From: Thermogemmatispora carboxidivorans
GTDB taxonomy: Bacteria > Chloroflexota > Ktedonobacteria > Ktedonobacterales > Ktedonobacteraceae
NCBI RefSeq assembly: GCF_000702505.1
Contig: NZ_JNIM01000001.1
Span: 5,122,327-5,186,326, forward strand
DNA: 64,000 bases
Reading direction: 5' to 3'
Positions 8,771-16,261 of the stretch are shown piece after piece. The notes beneath the pieces are model-generated. The model searched no databases, was not told the origin of the DNA, and worked only from the letters and a program-made list of their open reading frames with translations. Numbering within the stretch: position 1 is the first letter of the stretch; every line of letters starts with the position of its first letter. A program made the position numbers and the translations under genes.

Positions 8771-8800
8771 TTGTCGCCGAGGACCGGAAAATGTTATGCT
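8771..8800 (+). promoter_or_regulatory. Possible promoter for the zinc-ribbon membrane protein
   Basis: TTGTCG at 8771-8776, 18 bases, then TATGCT at 8795-8800 with a TG just upstream. The -35 is partial, the -10 is extended. It lies 75 bases before the ATG at 8876. Confidence 0.4.
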
Positions 8801-8875
8801 TTTCTGTAGTACTATTCAGACTGGCTCTTCTGAGAAGCGAGCGCTATCCAACAATGAGGAGGTTATAGACTCACA

Positions 8876-9433
8876 ATGGCGTCCGATCAATCCCGGCAGC
8901 AGCAGGGACAGACCGCGAAACCGCTCTGTCCACGCTGCCATAAGGCAGATCTGGTCAAGACCTCGCTGGAGGCCTACCGCAGCGGCATTAGCCGGCTGGC
9001 ACCTCCCCCAATGCCTGGTCGGCAGACCCGCATGATTAATCTGGTGGGGCCTGCCGTGGTCCTGCTTGGGCTGGCAATCTTCTTTATCTTTGTGGTACTC
9101 GGCGAGAGCGTCTCTGGTATGGGCGGCCCGGGCCTGGTTGCTCAGGTCATCATTACTTTGCTGATCATCGTCGCCGCGCTGGTCGTTTCCTTTATTGCTT
9201 TCCAGCGCGTGGTGAAAAGCGACGCGGAGGCGACGCTGCGCTATCCCGCCTGGGACCGCGCCCTGGAGAATTGGCGCCATCTGTACTATTGCTCGCGCGA
9301 TGATCTGATCTTCGATGGCCAACAGGGTAAGGTGGTTTCGGAGGAGGCCCTCAAGGCGCTGCTGCGCGTCGAGGCCGAGCCTCAGCAGGTTGCCCAGCAG
9401 TCGCGCTCGGCGGCTGCCCCCTCCCACTCGTAA
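8876..9433 (+). CDS. Zinc-ribbon-tagged membrane protein, unknown function
   Basis: A 185-residue protein with CPRC at residues 18-21, then two membrane segments (about 54-75 and 84-108), then a soluble tail with a WRHLYYCSRDDLIF motif whose single cysteine could complete a metal site. No enzyme signature is seen. GAGGAGG about 20 bases upstream and an ATG directly after the leader support the start. It is flanked by divergent mazG and, after a 640-base gap, lgt. It is one of three proteins in this window that join an N-terminal cysteine pair to a membrane segment (see 14529-15647 and 16262-19798). Confidence 0.75.
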   Translation: MASDQSRQQQGQTAKPLCPRCHKADLVKTSLEAYRSGISRLAPPPMPGRQTRMINLVGPAVVLLGLAIFFIFVVLGESVSGMGGPGLVAQVIITLLIIVAALVVSFIAFQRVVKSDAEATLRYPAWDRALENWRHLYYCSRDDLIFDGQQGKVVSEEALKALLRVEAEPQQVAQQSRSAAAPSHS

Positions 9434-9888
9434 GCGAGTCAACGCGTGAGCAATGGCGAGGTCCAGCCCCCACCGCACTCGCTACCAGCCCCGGCAGCGA
9501 TTGCTGCACTGGAAGACAGCGAGTTGATCTGCGGCGCGGCTCCATCCGTCTGCGACGCGCCCGGGGAGGATTTTGCGCTGCGCATCGGCTCTCGCCATCC
9601 TGCCCGCTAGCCAAGGCCGCACGCCGATCAGCCTCTGACTGCGCTTTGCTCTTCTTCATTATTTTTCGGTTCGCACGCTTTCTTTGTCCGCCTGAAGAGG
9701 CGCCGGGGTGCTCTTCACGGTGAGCCGGCTCGCTGGGCCTCGCCATCCTCTTGCTCTCCCTGAGAAGGGCACCGCTTTCCCTTCTTTTCTTGCTCTTTCT
9801 CTTGCTTCTATTTTTCTTTTTCTGGTTCTCTTTAGTATCGTCGCTTTCTTATTATCGAGCATCCTGATGGCTGCTCGCCACAGTCCTC
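9434..9888. other. Spacer upstream of lgt, no gene supported
   Basis: The segment 9770-9850 is a strongly strand-biased pyrimidine tract on the plus strand. Minus-strand frames (for example 9659-9862) therefore read as Lys/Arg/Glu-rich low complexity; they lack a ribosome site and are not called as genes. Confidence 0.4.
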
Positions 9889-9917
9889 TTGCAGCTGGGA
9901 GAGATTGCCGTTATCAT
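9889..9917 (+). promoter_or_regulatory. Possible lgt promoter
   Basis: TTGCAG (9889-9894), 17 bases, TATCAT (9912-9917). The -10 matches 5 of 6 consensus bases, the -35 only its first three. The leader to the chosen lgt ATG would be about 150 bases. Confidence 0.35.
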
Positions 9918-10075
9918 AGGGCGAGAAGGTAGTGGACCAACCAATTAACCTGGCTAGCAGGAATCTGCCGGCCCGGCTTCCCTGTGACGCTCTGGTTTCC
10001 TCACCTGGGGGAACCAGGTGCCAGGAGGGAGGAGTGAGGAAGTGGCGGTTTCTTGCGAGCGCAAGGAGAAGGGCA

Positions 10076-11173
10076 ATGGGAAGTATCTGGCCCGTGGCTG
10101 TGGCCGACCTGATCAATTGGGGCTGGCTGCGCATCGGCCCGCCCTATATCTATATCAATATCGATCCGGTCATTGTGCACCTTGGCCCGTTGGCGCTCCA
10201 CTGGTATGGTTTGATGTATGTTGTGGCCATCGTGGTGGCCCTCTGGGGCATCCAGGGCTATATTCGGCGCAAGGGCCTCAACGACGAGATCGTCTATCGC
10301 CTGCTGTGGTGGTGTATCATCGCCGGCTTAATCGGTGGCCGACTGTACTTTGTGATTCAGCAGCCGGATCTAGTCCAGGACTACTTGCTCCAGCCCTGGC
10401 GTATTCTGGCAACCTGGGAAGGTGGGATGGCCTTCTACGGCGCGATCTTCCTGGTGGTGCCGGTCCTCTTTTGGCGCGCGCGCGTCGAGGGGATCAATCC
10501 CTTTGTGGCCCTCGATAGCGGTGTGCTCTTCGCCTCGATCGGCCAGATCTTCGGTCGCATCGGCAACCTGATTAACGGCGATATTATCGGCTACCCCAGT
10601 ACGTTGCCCTGGTCGACGGTCTACGTGCACCCCGCCAGCTTCGCCTGTCTGCAGGGCTACTGCAATGAGCCAGTGCAGCCCGCAGCGGCCTACGAGATGC
10701 TCTGTAACTTTGTGCTGCTGGGAGTGCTCTTTATCCTATCGCGTCGCCTGCGCCGTCCTGGTGTGCTGACCCTCGCCTATCTCTATGGTTACGCTATTAC
10801 ACAGTTTGTTGTTTTCTTCTGGCGTGCTAATGTTGTGGTCAGCTTTCTAGGCTTGAATTGGGGTCTGAAGCAGGCGCAGTGGACCTCGCTGGTGGTCTTG
10901 ATCCTGCTGTTGCCCGTGACCTATCTGGTCCTGCGCTCGCGCTATGCGCGCCCGGTGCCGCCCGAGGAGGTTGCCGCTTTCTATGGTTTGCCACCGCGCC
11001 CAGGAAGCGAGGCCGCCGCGGCTGCAGCGAGCGCGCCGATGGAGGCTGCTGAGGAGCCAGAGCGTGCTGTCTCTGCCTCTGCTCTGTCCCCCAACACTGA
11101 TGCGCGTTTGGATGAGGGGCCAGCAGCCAATCGCCGTGAGCCTCCTGCAGAGAGCCTGCAAGAACCATCCTGA
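10076..11173 (+). CDS. lgt: Prolipoprotein diacylglyceryl transferase
   Basis: Transfers diacylglycerol from phosphatidylglycerol to the lipobox cysteine of prelipoproteins at the cytoplasmic membrane. From ATG 10076 the protein has 365 residues, with AAGGAG 7 bases upstream; the longer frame from 9932 adds an unrelated basic stretch. Several membrane helices are visible. The family signature IFGRIGNLINGDIIG and the early HWYGLMYVVA helix are present. The C-terminal 60 residues are a cytosolic Ala/Pro/Glu-rich extension beyond the usual Lgt end. Substrates in this window include the lipoproteins at 30577, 33096 and 39918. A 10-bp hairpin follows the stop. Confidence 0.94.
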   Translation: MGSIWPVAVADLINWGWLRIGPPYIYINIDPVIVHLGPLALHWYGLMYVVAIVVALWGIQGYIRRKGLNDEIVYRLLWWCIIAGLIGGRLYFVIQQPDLVQDYLLQPWRILATWEGGMAFYGAIFLVVPVLFWRARVEGINPFVALDSGVLFASIGQIFGRIGNLINGDIIGYPSTLPWSTVYVHPASFACLQGYCNEPVQPAAAYEMLCNFVLLGVLFILSRRLRRPGVLTLAYLYGYAITQFVVFFWRANVVVSFLGLNWGLKQAQWTSLVVLILLLPVTYLVLRSRYARPVPPEEVAAFYGLPPRPGSEAAAAAASAPMEAAEEPERAVSASALSPNTDARLDEGPAANRREPPAESLQEPS

Positions 11174-11180
11174 GTGCTCC

Positions 11181-11219
11181 CCTGCCTCTGCCCAGCAGAG
11201 GCAGGCTCTTCCTGCTCTT
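11181..11219 (+). terminator. Intrinsic terminator after lgt
   Basis: CCTGCCTCTG (11181-11190) pairs perfectly with CAGAGGCAGG (11196-11205) around a 5-base loop, followed by a pyrimidine run with several T pairs. It starts 8 bases after the lgt stop. Confidence 0.6.
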
Positions 11220-11406
11220 GCCCGACGACGATAGTACTAATGGCCAGGGCCGCCAGACTGGCGCGAGCGAGGGTGATCCAGAAGCGCTACCCTGATGCCC
11301 ATGACAACCAGCAGCGGGCGCGAGGGGCGGTCAGGAGAGAGGCAACAGGCGCTCTCCTGGGGTCGGACCCCAGCCAGGCCCGCCAGCCGCCCCACGCCGG
11401 GCAATG

Positions 11407-11415
11407 TGCTATAAT
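11407..11415 (+). promoter_or_regulatory. Extended -10 promoter for the MBL hydrolase
   Basis: TGCTATAAT: a perfect TATAAT hexamer at 11410-11415 with the TG extension. No -35 is evident. The ATG at 11488 is 73 bases downstream. Confidence 0.65.
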
Positions 11416-11487
11416 AAAGCAAATCTTTCCCCGCATTGTAGTGGGAACGAAGTGAAGTTCTTTGCTGGACGTGGGAGCCTCCCTGCT

Positions 11488-12141
11488 ATGAGTGAACGAG
11501 CTGACGCCAGGCCACTGGTTGCGACGGTCGTCGTCGGATTCCTCCAGGAGAATTGTTATCTCTACGCCTGCCCACAAACCCGCGAGGCGGTCATTATCGA
11601 TCCCGGCGATGAGCCGGAGCGCATTCTGCAGCGCATTAAAGATCTGGAACTGGTTCCTCGCTATATCATCAATACACACGGTCATTTCGACCACATCTGC
11701 GCAATCGACGCAGTGAGCGAGGTCTACCCGGTGCCGCTGGCGATCCACTCCGCCGACCTCCCTTACTATACCGATGAGCACGCCGCCAGAAGCGCTGGAC
11801 GAGAGCCGCCCCTCGTGCACCGTAAACCCGATATCCTGCTCCAGGATGGGCAGGTGATCACCTTTGGAACCCTGTCACTGGAGGTGCGGCATACCCCCGG
11901 ACATACCCCCGGTGGCGTCTGCCTGGTGAGCCGCCCATACTGCGTCTTCAGCGGCGACACGCTCTTTGAGCGCGGCATTGGGCGCACCGATCTACCCGGC
12001 GGCAATTATGAGCAGCTGGTGCGCTCGATTCGCGAGAAGCTCTATACATTGGAGGATGACCTGGTCGTTTTTCCCGGGCACGGCGCGCCCACAACCATCG
12101 GCGAAGAAAAATATGAAAACCCTTTTGTGAGCCTGGCCTGA
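11488..12141 (+). CDS. Metallo-beta-lactamase-fold hydrolase (glyoxalase II-like)
   Basis: A 217-residue zinc hydrolase of the MBL fold. The metal-binding signature THGHFDH lies near residue 65, followed by HTPGHTPGGVC, SGDTLFERGIGRTDLPGG and the C-terminal PGHG. The layout matches the short hydroxyacylglutathione-hydrolase-like group common in bacteria without glutathione, so the natural thioester is unknown. The start at ATG 11488 fits the family N-terminus (VVVGFLQENCYL) and lies downstream of the promoter at 11407-11415; the longer frame from 11404 would begin inside that promoter. It is a single gene before ugd. Confidence 0.88.
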   Translation: MSERADARPLVATVVVGFLQENCYLYACPQTREAVIIDPGDEPERILQRIKDLELVPRYIINTHGHFDHICAIDAVSEVYPVPLAIHSADLPYYTDEHAARSAGREPPLVHRKPDILLQDGQVITFGTLSLEVRHTPGHTPGGVCLVSRPYCVFSGDTLFERGIGRTDLPGGNYEQLVRSIREKLYTLEDDLVVFPGHGAPTTIGEEKYENPFVSLA

Positions 12142-12150
12142 GCAGAACCG

Positions 12151-12194
12151 ATCAATCAGGCAGCCAGGCAATCAGATAGACAGCCAGCCAGCCA
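12151..12194 (+). repeat. Degenerate period-4 tract (eleven NNNA units)
   Basis: Reads ATCA ATCA GGCA GCCA GGCA ATCA GATA GACA GCCA GCCA GCCA. Every fourth base is A and the phase is never lost although the units differ. It lies in the spacer between the MBL gene and ugd. Confidence 0.75.
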
Positions 12195-12239
12195 GCAACA
12201 ATCACGAAGAAGAGAGACGTAGAGGAGCAGGAAAGAGCG

Positions 12240-13664
12240 ATGTCGAAGATTTGTGTGATCGGCACGGGCTATGTCGGGCTGGTAACCGGCACCTGTTTTG
12301 CCGATATGGGGAACGATGTCACTTGCGTGGATATCGCCGAGGAGAAAATCGCCCGGCTGAAGCGTGGCGAGGTTCCAATTTATGAGCCGGGCCTGGCAGA
12401 GATGATTGCGCGCAATGTCCGCGCTGGACGTCTCCATTTTTCTACCAGCTACCACGAGGGGCTCGCTGACAGCGAGTTTATTTTCATTGCGGTTAATACT
12501 CCCACCGGCAGCACCCAGGGCAGCGCCGATATGCGCTACGTCGAAATGGCGGCGCGTATGATCGCTGAGGAGCTGGATCACTACGCTATTATCATTAATA
12601 AGAGTACTGTGCCCGTCGGCAGCGGCGATGTGGTGACGCGCATCGTCCGCACCCATCTGGCACGTCCCGATATCTCTTTCGCGGTGGTCTCGAACCCGGA
12701 GTTTCTGCGCGAAGGGGCCGCCATCCAGGATTTCCTGAACCCCGACCGTATCGTGCTCGGCTCGTCCGATATGGAGGCCGCCCACCGGGTGGCCGCTCTC
12801 TATCTGCCGCTGCGTGCCCCCATCATCATGACCGATATCTATACGGCGGAAATGATCAAGTACGCTTCGAACGCCTTCCTGGCGACGAAGATTTCATTCA
12901 TTAATGAGATCGCTCAGATCTGCGAGCGCCTGGGGGCCGATGTGAAGGAGGTGGCGGTGGGTATGGGCTACGATAAGCGGATCGGACGCGCTTTCCTCGA
13001 TGCCGGCCTCGGCTACGGCGGCTCCTGCTTCCCCAAGGATGTGCGCGCCCTGGCCCATATGGCCGACGAGGCCGGGCTGCATCCGCAGCTGCTGCATGCG
13101 GTGATGGAGATCAATCAGGACCAGCGGCGCCTGGTGGTGGATAAGCTGGTTTCGATTCTGGGCTCGCTGCGCAATGCCACCATTGGTATCCTGGGCCTGG
13201 CTTTCAAGGCCAATACCGATGATATGCGCGAGGCTCCGTCTCTGGACATCGTTCGCTGGATCACTGGCCAGGGCGCACAGGTCCGCGCCTATGATCCGGT
13301 CGCCCGCGAGACAGCCCGCCAGGCAATGGAGCGCGAAGGTGTTCGCCTCGATCTGGTGACTTTTTGCTCCAGTGCTTATGAGGTGGCCGAGCAGGCCGAT
13401 GCCATTATCATTGTGACCGATTGGAATGAGTTTAAGTCGCTTGATATGGTCCAGATTCGCAATTTGATGCGCCGTCCCGTGCTGATCGATGGACGCAATA
13501 TTTACGAGCCACGCGAGATGGTGAGCCTGGGCTTCACCTACCGCGGCATTGGACGGGGTACAGGGCCAGCGGCAACGGTCTTGCCGGCCAGCGATAGTAC
13601 GACACCGCCACCGGCCTCAATCCGCGAGCGGACCTTGATCGGGGAGGGTGATGAGTATCGCTGA
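12240..13664 (+). CDS. ugd: UDP-glucose 6-dehydrogenase
   Basis: Oxidises UDP-glucose to UDP-glucuronate with two NAD+, cytoplasmic. 474 residues. The Rossmann start IGTGYVGLVTG is at residues 7-17, NPEFLREGAAIQDFL near 152, and the catalytic cysteine in GYGGSCFPKDV near 265. The C-terminal UDP-binding domain includes GRNIYEP, the arginine loop. A purine-rich AGGAAAG precedes the ATG. Its substrate comes from GalU (550-1425). UDP-glucuronate would serve acidic polysaccharide or glycolipid synthesis; no dedicated glycosyltransferase is adjacent. Confidence 0.95.
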   Translation: MSKICVIGTGYVGLVTGTCFADMGNDVTCVDIAEEKIARLKRGEVPIYEPGLAEMIARNVRAGRLHFSTSYHEGLADSEFIFIAVNTPTGSTQGSADMRYVEMAARMIAEELDHYAIIINKSTVPVGSGDVVTRIVRTHLARPDISFAVVSNPEFLREGAAIQDFLNPDRIVLGSSDMEAAHRVAALYLPLRAPIIMTDIYTAEMIKYASNAFLATKISFINEIAQICERLGADVKEVAVGMGYDKRIGRAFLDAGLGYGGSCFPKDVRALAHMADEAGLHPQLLHAVMEINQDQRRLVVDKLVSILGSLRNATIGILGLAFKANTDDMREAPSLDIVRWITGQGAQVRAYDPVARETARQAMEREGVRLDLVTFCSSAYEVAEQADAIIIVTDWNEFKSLDMVQIRNLMRRPVLIDGRNIYEPREMVSLGFTYRGIGRGTGPAATVLPASDSTTPPPASIRERTLIGEGDEYR

Positions 13665-13848
13665 CGACGAGGCTGGGAGCAGCTTCTCTTCTGCTTCTTT
13701 TGACTCGCCTGGGGATGGGGCGGAGACTCCGCCTCTGTTGTTCACCCCCCTGGTGAGTCGACCAGATAGGTCGCCACCCGCCTGGCTCTTTGGTCCTGGG
13801 GGACTGGGCGCTCTCCCGGCTCCCTTCCTGCCAACTCAAGGGGTCAAT

Positions 13849-14283
13849 GTGGCTGTGGGCATCGATATCATTGAGGTGGCGCGCGTGGCCCGAGCCTATG
13901 CCAGGCATGGCGAACGCTTCCTACGGCGCGTCTTCACAGAGGCAGAGGTGCTGCAGTGCCGTGGTCGGCGCGCGCTCAGCGGCGTCTCGCCCCTGCCGGA
14001 GCCGAAGCCTGCCCGCCTGGCTGGTCGCTTTGCCGCCAAGGAGGCGATTAGTAAGGCCCTGGGCACAGGTCTGCGGGGCGTGGCCTGGCATGAGATGGAA
14101 ATTGTCCAGCTGCGCAGTGGCCGCCCTTCGGTGCGCCTCTACGGTCGCGCGCGCCGGCGAGCTGAGGAGCTGGGCCTCAGCGCTCTCGACGTCAGCATCG
14201 CCGATCTGCAGGGCCTGGCGATCGCCGTGGCTGTCGCCGTGCAAACAAGCGGCCAGGACGACAGTCCCCGCCAGCTTCGCTAA
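13849..14283 (+). CDS. acpS: Holo-[acyl-carrier-protein] synthase
   Basis: Transfers 4'-phosphopantetheine from CoA to acyl carrier protein, activating fatty-acid synthesis. The Mg-binding aspartate sits in GIDIIEVARV, and the second conserved block is GRFAAKEAISKALGTG. From GTG 13849 the protein has 144 residues, close to the family size, with AAGGGG 5 bases upstream. A longer frame from ATG 13648, overlapping the end of ugd, would add 67 residues of unstructured Ser/Pro-rich sequence that no AcpS needs, so I reject it but cannot exclude it. An insert of about 15 residues (RRALSGVSPLPEPKPA) precedes the second motif. Confidence 0.88.
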   Translation: MAVGIDIIEVARVARAYARHGERFLRRVFTEAEVLQCRGRRALSGVSPLPEPKPARLAGRFAAKEAISKALGTGLRGVAWHEMEIVQLRSGRPSVRLYGRARRRAEELGLSALDVSIADLQGLAIAVAVAVQTSGQDDSPRQLR

Positions 14284-14376
14284 GGGCCTGGCCTCCACCG
14301 CTAAAGGACTTGGCCCGGTCCGCTTCCGGCCTGGCCCGGCCTAACGGCTCGCTGTCGTTCGACTGCAAAGTCGTCC

Positions 14377-14426
14377 GCTAGCCAGCTAGCCGGCGCCAGC
14401 CCAGGAGCGGAAGAGAGCTGGCTAGC
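14377..14426. repeat. Inverted repeat downstream of acpS
   Basis: GCTAGCCAGCT at 14377-14387 pairs perfectly with AGCTGGCTAGC at 14416-14426 (11 base pairs, 28-base loop). It may be a transcript end for acpS, but has no T run. Confidence 0.5.
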
Positions 14427-14528
14427 AGGGCCACCCGCTGCGCTGGTAGAGAAAGGTGCTGCCTGTCTGTCCTGATGTTGTCTTGCTCCTTGCTTACAGC
14501 CCCGGCGGGCTAGAAAGGCTTTTTCCTC

Positions 14529-15647
14529 ATGGAGACTGCTAACCCTGATCGCCTCTGCCCTATCTGCGGCAGGCACCTCGGGCCTTACGAGCTTTTCTGC
14601 AGCGACTGTGGCACGTACGTAGCTGCTTCCACTTTACCAGCAGCTTCTCCGGCTCCGCCCAAGCCGGAGGACGGCGAGGCCCCCCCTGCTCCGCCTCCTT
14701 CTGACCAGTATGGTCAGCAGCCCAACTGGCCCGTCAGTGCCTGGTCAGCAGCGTCGCCGCCCTCACCCCCCTCCTGGCCAACACCTTCGAGCGGCCTCAG
14801 CGAAAGGGGAGGCTCGTACCCCCCGCCCCCACCAGCCGTCTGGACTGCTCCGGCTCCGCCCACGAGGAAGCCCACCCCCTCCGGGCAGCGGCTTCCCATG
14901 CTCGTGCTGGTCACCGGTAGCCTGCTCGCATTGGTGCTCATCGGCAGCGCCCTGCTTCTCTTCTTCAGCCTCTCCCATCAGCCTGCGACCAACCGCAGCC
15001 AGGTGGCCGCTAGCGCCAACCCCAGCCCTTCGCCCGACGTGCTGGTTCAGGCTCGACCCGCTACGGCACCGCTGTTCAGCGATAATTTTGCCGACAATAG
15101 CAAGGGCTGGGATACCACCGGCGGCCCCGGCTTCAGTAAGACGATCGCTAACCACGCTCTGACAATGACCGATCGCAATCACCGTATTCTGGTGGCCCCT
15201 CTCCCCGTACGACAAACGTTCAGCGATTTCCAGATTACGGTAGATATGACCCTGCAAAGCGGCGATGGCAACGACAGTATGGGCATTTACATGCGGGGCG
15301 ACGATCAGTTGGCCAACGATTACCGCGTCGATATCTTCGGCGATGCCACCTATGCAATTTCCAAGGAGGTCACTGGCCTTGACGGCAATACTCAGGTGCG
15401 CATCTTGTCGGGGATCTCTCCGAATAGGGCCATTAAGCCATTGGGGCAACAGAACGAGGTGACAGTGATCATTAAGGGCAACCAGATTATCCTGGGGGTG
15501 AACGGCCACTTGATCGCAAGCGTGACCGATAGCTCCTATTCCAACGGGATGATCGCGCTCTTCGTGAGCAATGGCAGCTCGTCACCCGCTGCCACGGCAG
15601 CGATCACCAGCGTGACGGTCTACCCCGCCCCCAGTCAGCTGCCTTAA
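14529..15647 (+). CDS. Zinc-ribbon, single-pass membrane protein with extracytoplasmic LamG-like domain
   Basis: 372 residues. A four-cysteine ribbon opens the protein (CPIC at 10-13, CSDC at 24-27). A Pro/Ser-rich linker of about 90 residues follows, then one membrane helix (about 124-147). The outer part is a beta-rich domain (LFSDNFADNSKGWDTTGG ... ITVDMTLQSGDGNDSMGIYMRG ... VNGHLIASVTDSSYSNGMIALFVS) resembling the concanavalin-like DUF1080/3-keto-disaccharide hydrolase fold. Topology implies ribbon inside, beta domain outside. The catalytic role, if any, is unknown; it could bind carbohydrate or sense the envelope. It stands alone between acpS and dtd. Confidence 0.75.
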   Translation: METANPDRLCPICGRHLGPYELFCSDCGTYVAASTLPAASPAPPKPEDGEAPPAPPPSDQYGQQPNWPVSAWSAASPPSPPSWPTPSSGLSERGGSYPPPPPAVWTAPAPPTRKPTPSGQRLPMLVLVTGSLLALVLIGSALLLFFSLSHQPATNRSQVAASANPSPSPDVLVQARPATAPLFSDNFADNSKGWDTTGGPGFSKTIANHALTMTDRNHRILVAPLPVRQTFSDFQITVDMTLQSGDGNDSMGIYMRGDDQLANDYRVDIFGDATYAISKEVTGLDGNTQVRILSGISPNRAIKPLGQQNEVTVIIKGNQIILGVNGHLIASVTDSSYSNGMIALFVSNGSSSPAATAAITSVTVYPAPSQLP

Positions 15648-15718
15648 CTCCGAGATACCCTTTGGAAAAAGCCCAGGAAGATGAGAAAGGTAGAGAGAGC
15701 AGGAAATTCAGGAGGCTT

Positions 15719-16174
15719 ATGAGAGCACTGCTGCAACGTGTCAGCTACGCCCGGGTCCGCGTAGCGAATGAAGTAGTAGCGGAGATCGGGCCTGGCCTAC
15801 TGGTCTTGCTGGGAGTGGCGCAGGGCGATGGCGAGGCCGAGGCCAGGATCCTGGCAGAGAAAATTGTGCACTTGCGAATCTTTGAGGATGAGGCCGGCAA
15901 GATGAATCGCTCGTTGCTGGAATGCGGCGGGGAGATGCTGGTCGTCTCCCAGTTTACCCTCTACGCGGACGCCCGCAAAGGACGGCGCCCGAGCTTTACA
16001 GAGGCAGCCCCGCCGGCCCAGGCGGAGCCGCTGATCCGCTCCTTTGAGGACTTTGTACGCAGCTCTGGCCTGCGCGTTGGCAGCGGAATCTTTGGGGCAC
16101 ACATGGCAGTTGAGCTGGCTAACGACGGCCCGGTTACGATCTGGCTGGACAGCGCCGATCTGCCCCGCCGCTAG
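15719..16174 (+). CDS. dtd: D-aminoacyl-tRNA deacylase
   Basis: Hydrolyses D-amino acids wrongly attached to tRNA, a chirality proofreading step. From ATG 15719 the protein has 151 residues, the standard length, beginning MRALLQRVSYARV. The two catalytic loops are intact: SQFTLYADARKGRRPSF and the Gly-cisPro loop NDGPVTIWLDS. An upstream TTG frame from 15662 only adds charged residues. AGGAGG ends 3 bases before the ATG, rather close but usable. It converges with the BACON-like gene across a GGCA/GGCT tetranucleotide tract. Confidence 0.95.
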   Translation: MRALLQRVSYARVRVANEVVAEIGPGLLVLLGVAQGDGEAEARILAEKIVHLRIFEDEAGKMNRSLLECGGEMLVVSQFTLYADARKGRRPSFTEAAPPAQAEPLIRSFEDFVRSSGLRVGSGIFGAHMAVELANDGPVTIWLDSADLPRR

Positions 16175-16195
16175 CCCACCAGCAGATAAGGCCAG

Positions 16196-16231
16196 GGCAG
16201 GCAGGCAGGCAGGCTGGCTGGCTGGCTGGCT
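16196..16231 (+). repeat. Compound tetranucleotide repeat (GGCA)4(GGCT)5
   Basis: Four perfect GGCA units pass without phase loss into five perfect GGCT units, between the converging dtd and BACON-like genes. The architecture matches the tracts at 1438, 24712 and 43374. Confidence 0.9.
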
Positions 16232-16261
16232 GAGGTCACGGATCGAGCCGCCCCTATGCGC

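Noticed and set aside
9351..9862. Basic minus-strand frames upstream of lgt
   Set aside because: They mirror a pyrimidine-rich plus strand, giving Lys/Arg low complexity, and overlap the end of the zinc-ribbon gene.
12156..12785. 209-residue minus-strand frame antisense to ugd
   Set aside because: Shadow of a high-GC gene; no ribosome site or family motif.
13648..13848. N-terminal extension of acpS overlapping ugd
   Set aside because: 67 unstructured residues not needed by AcpS; a GTG with AAGGGG upstream gives the normal length.
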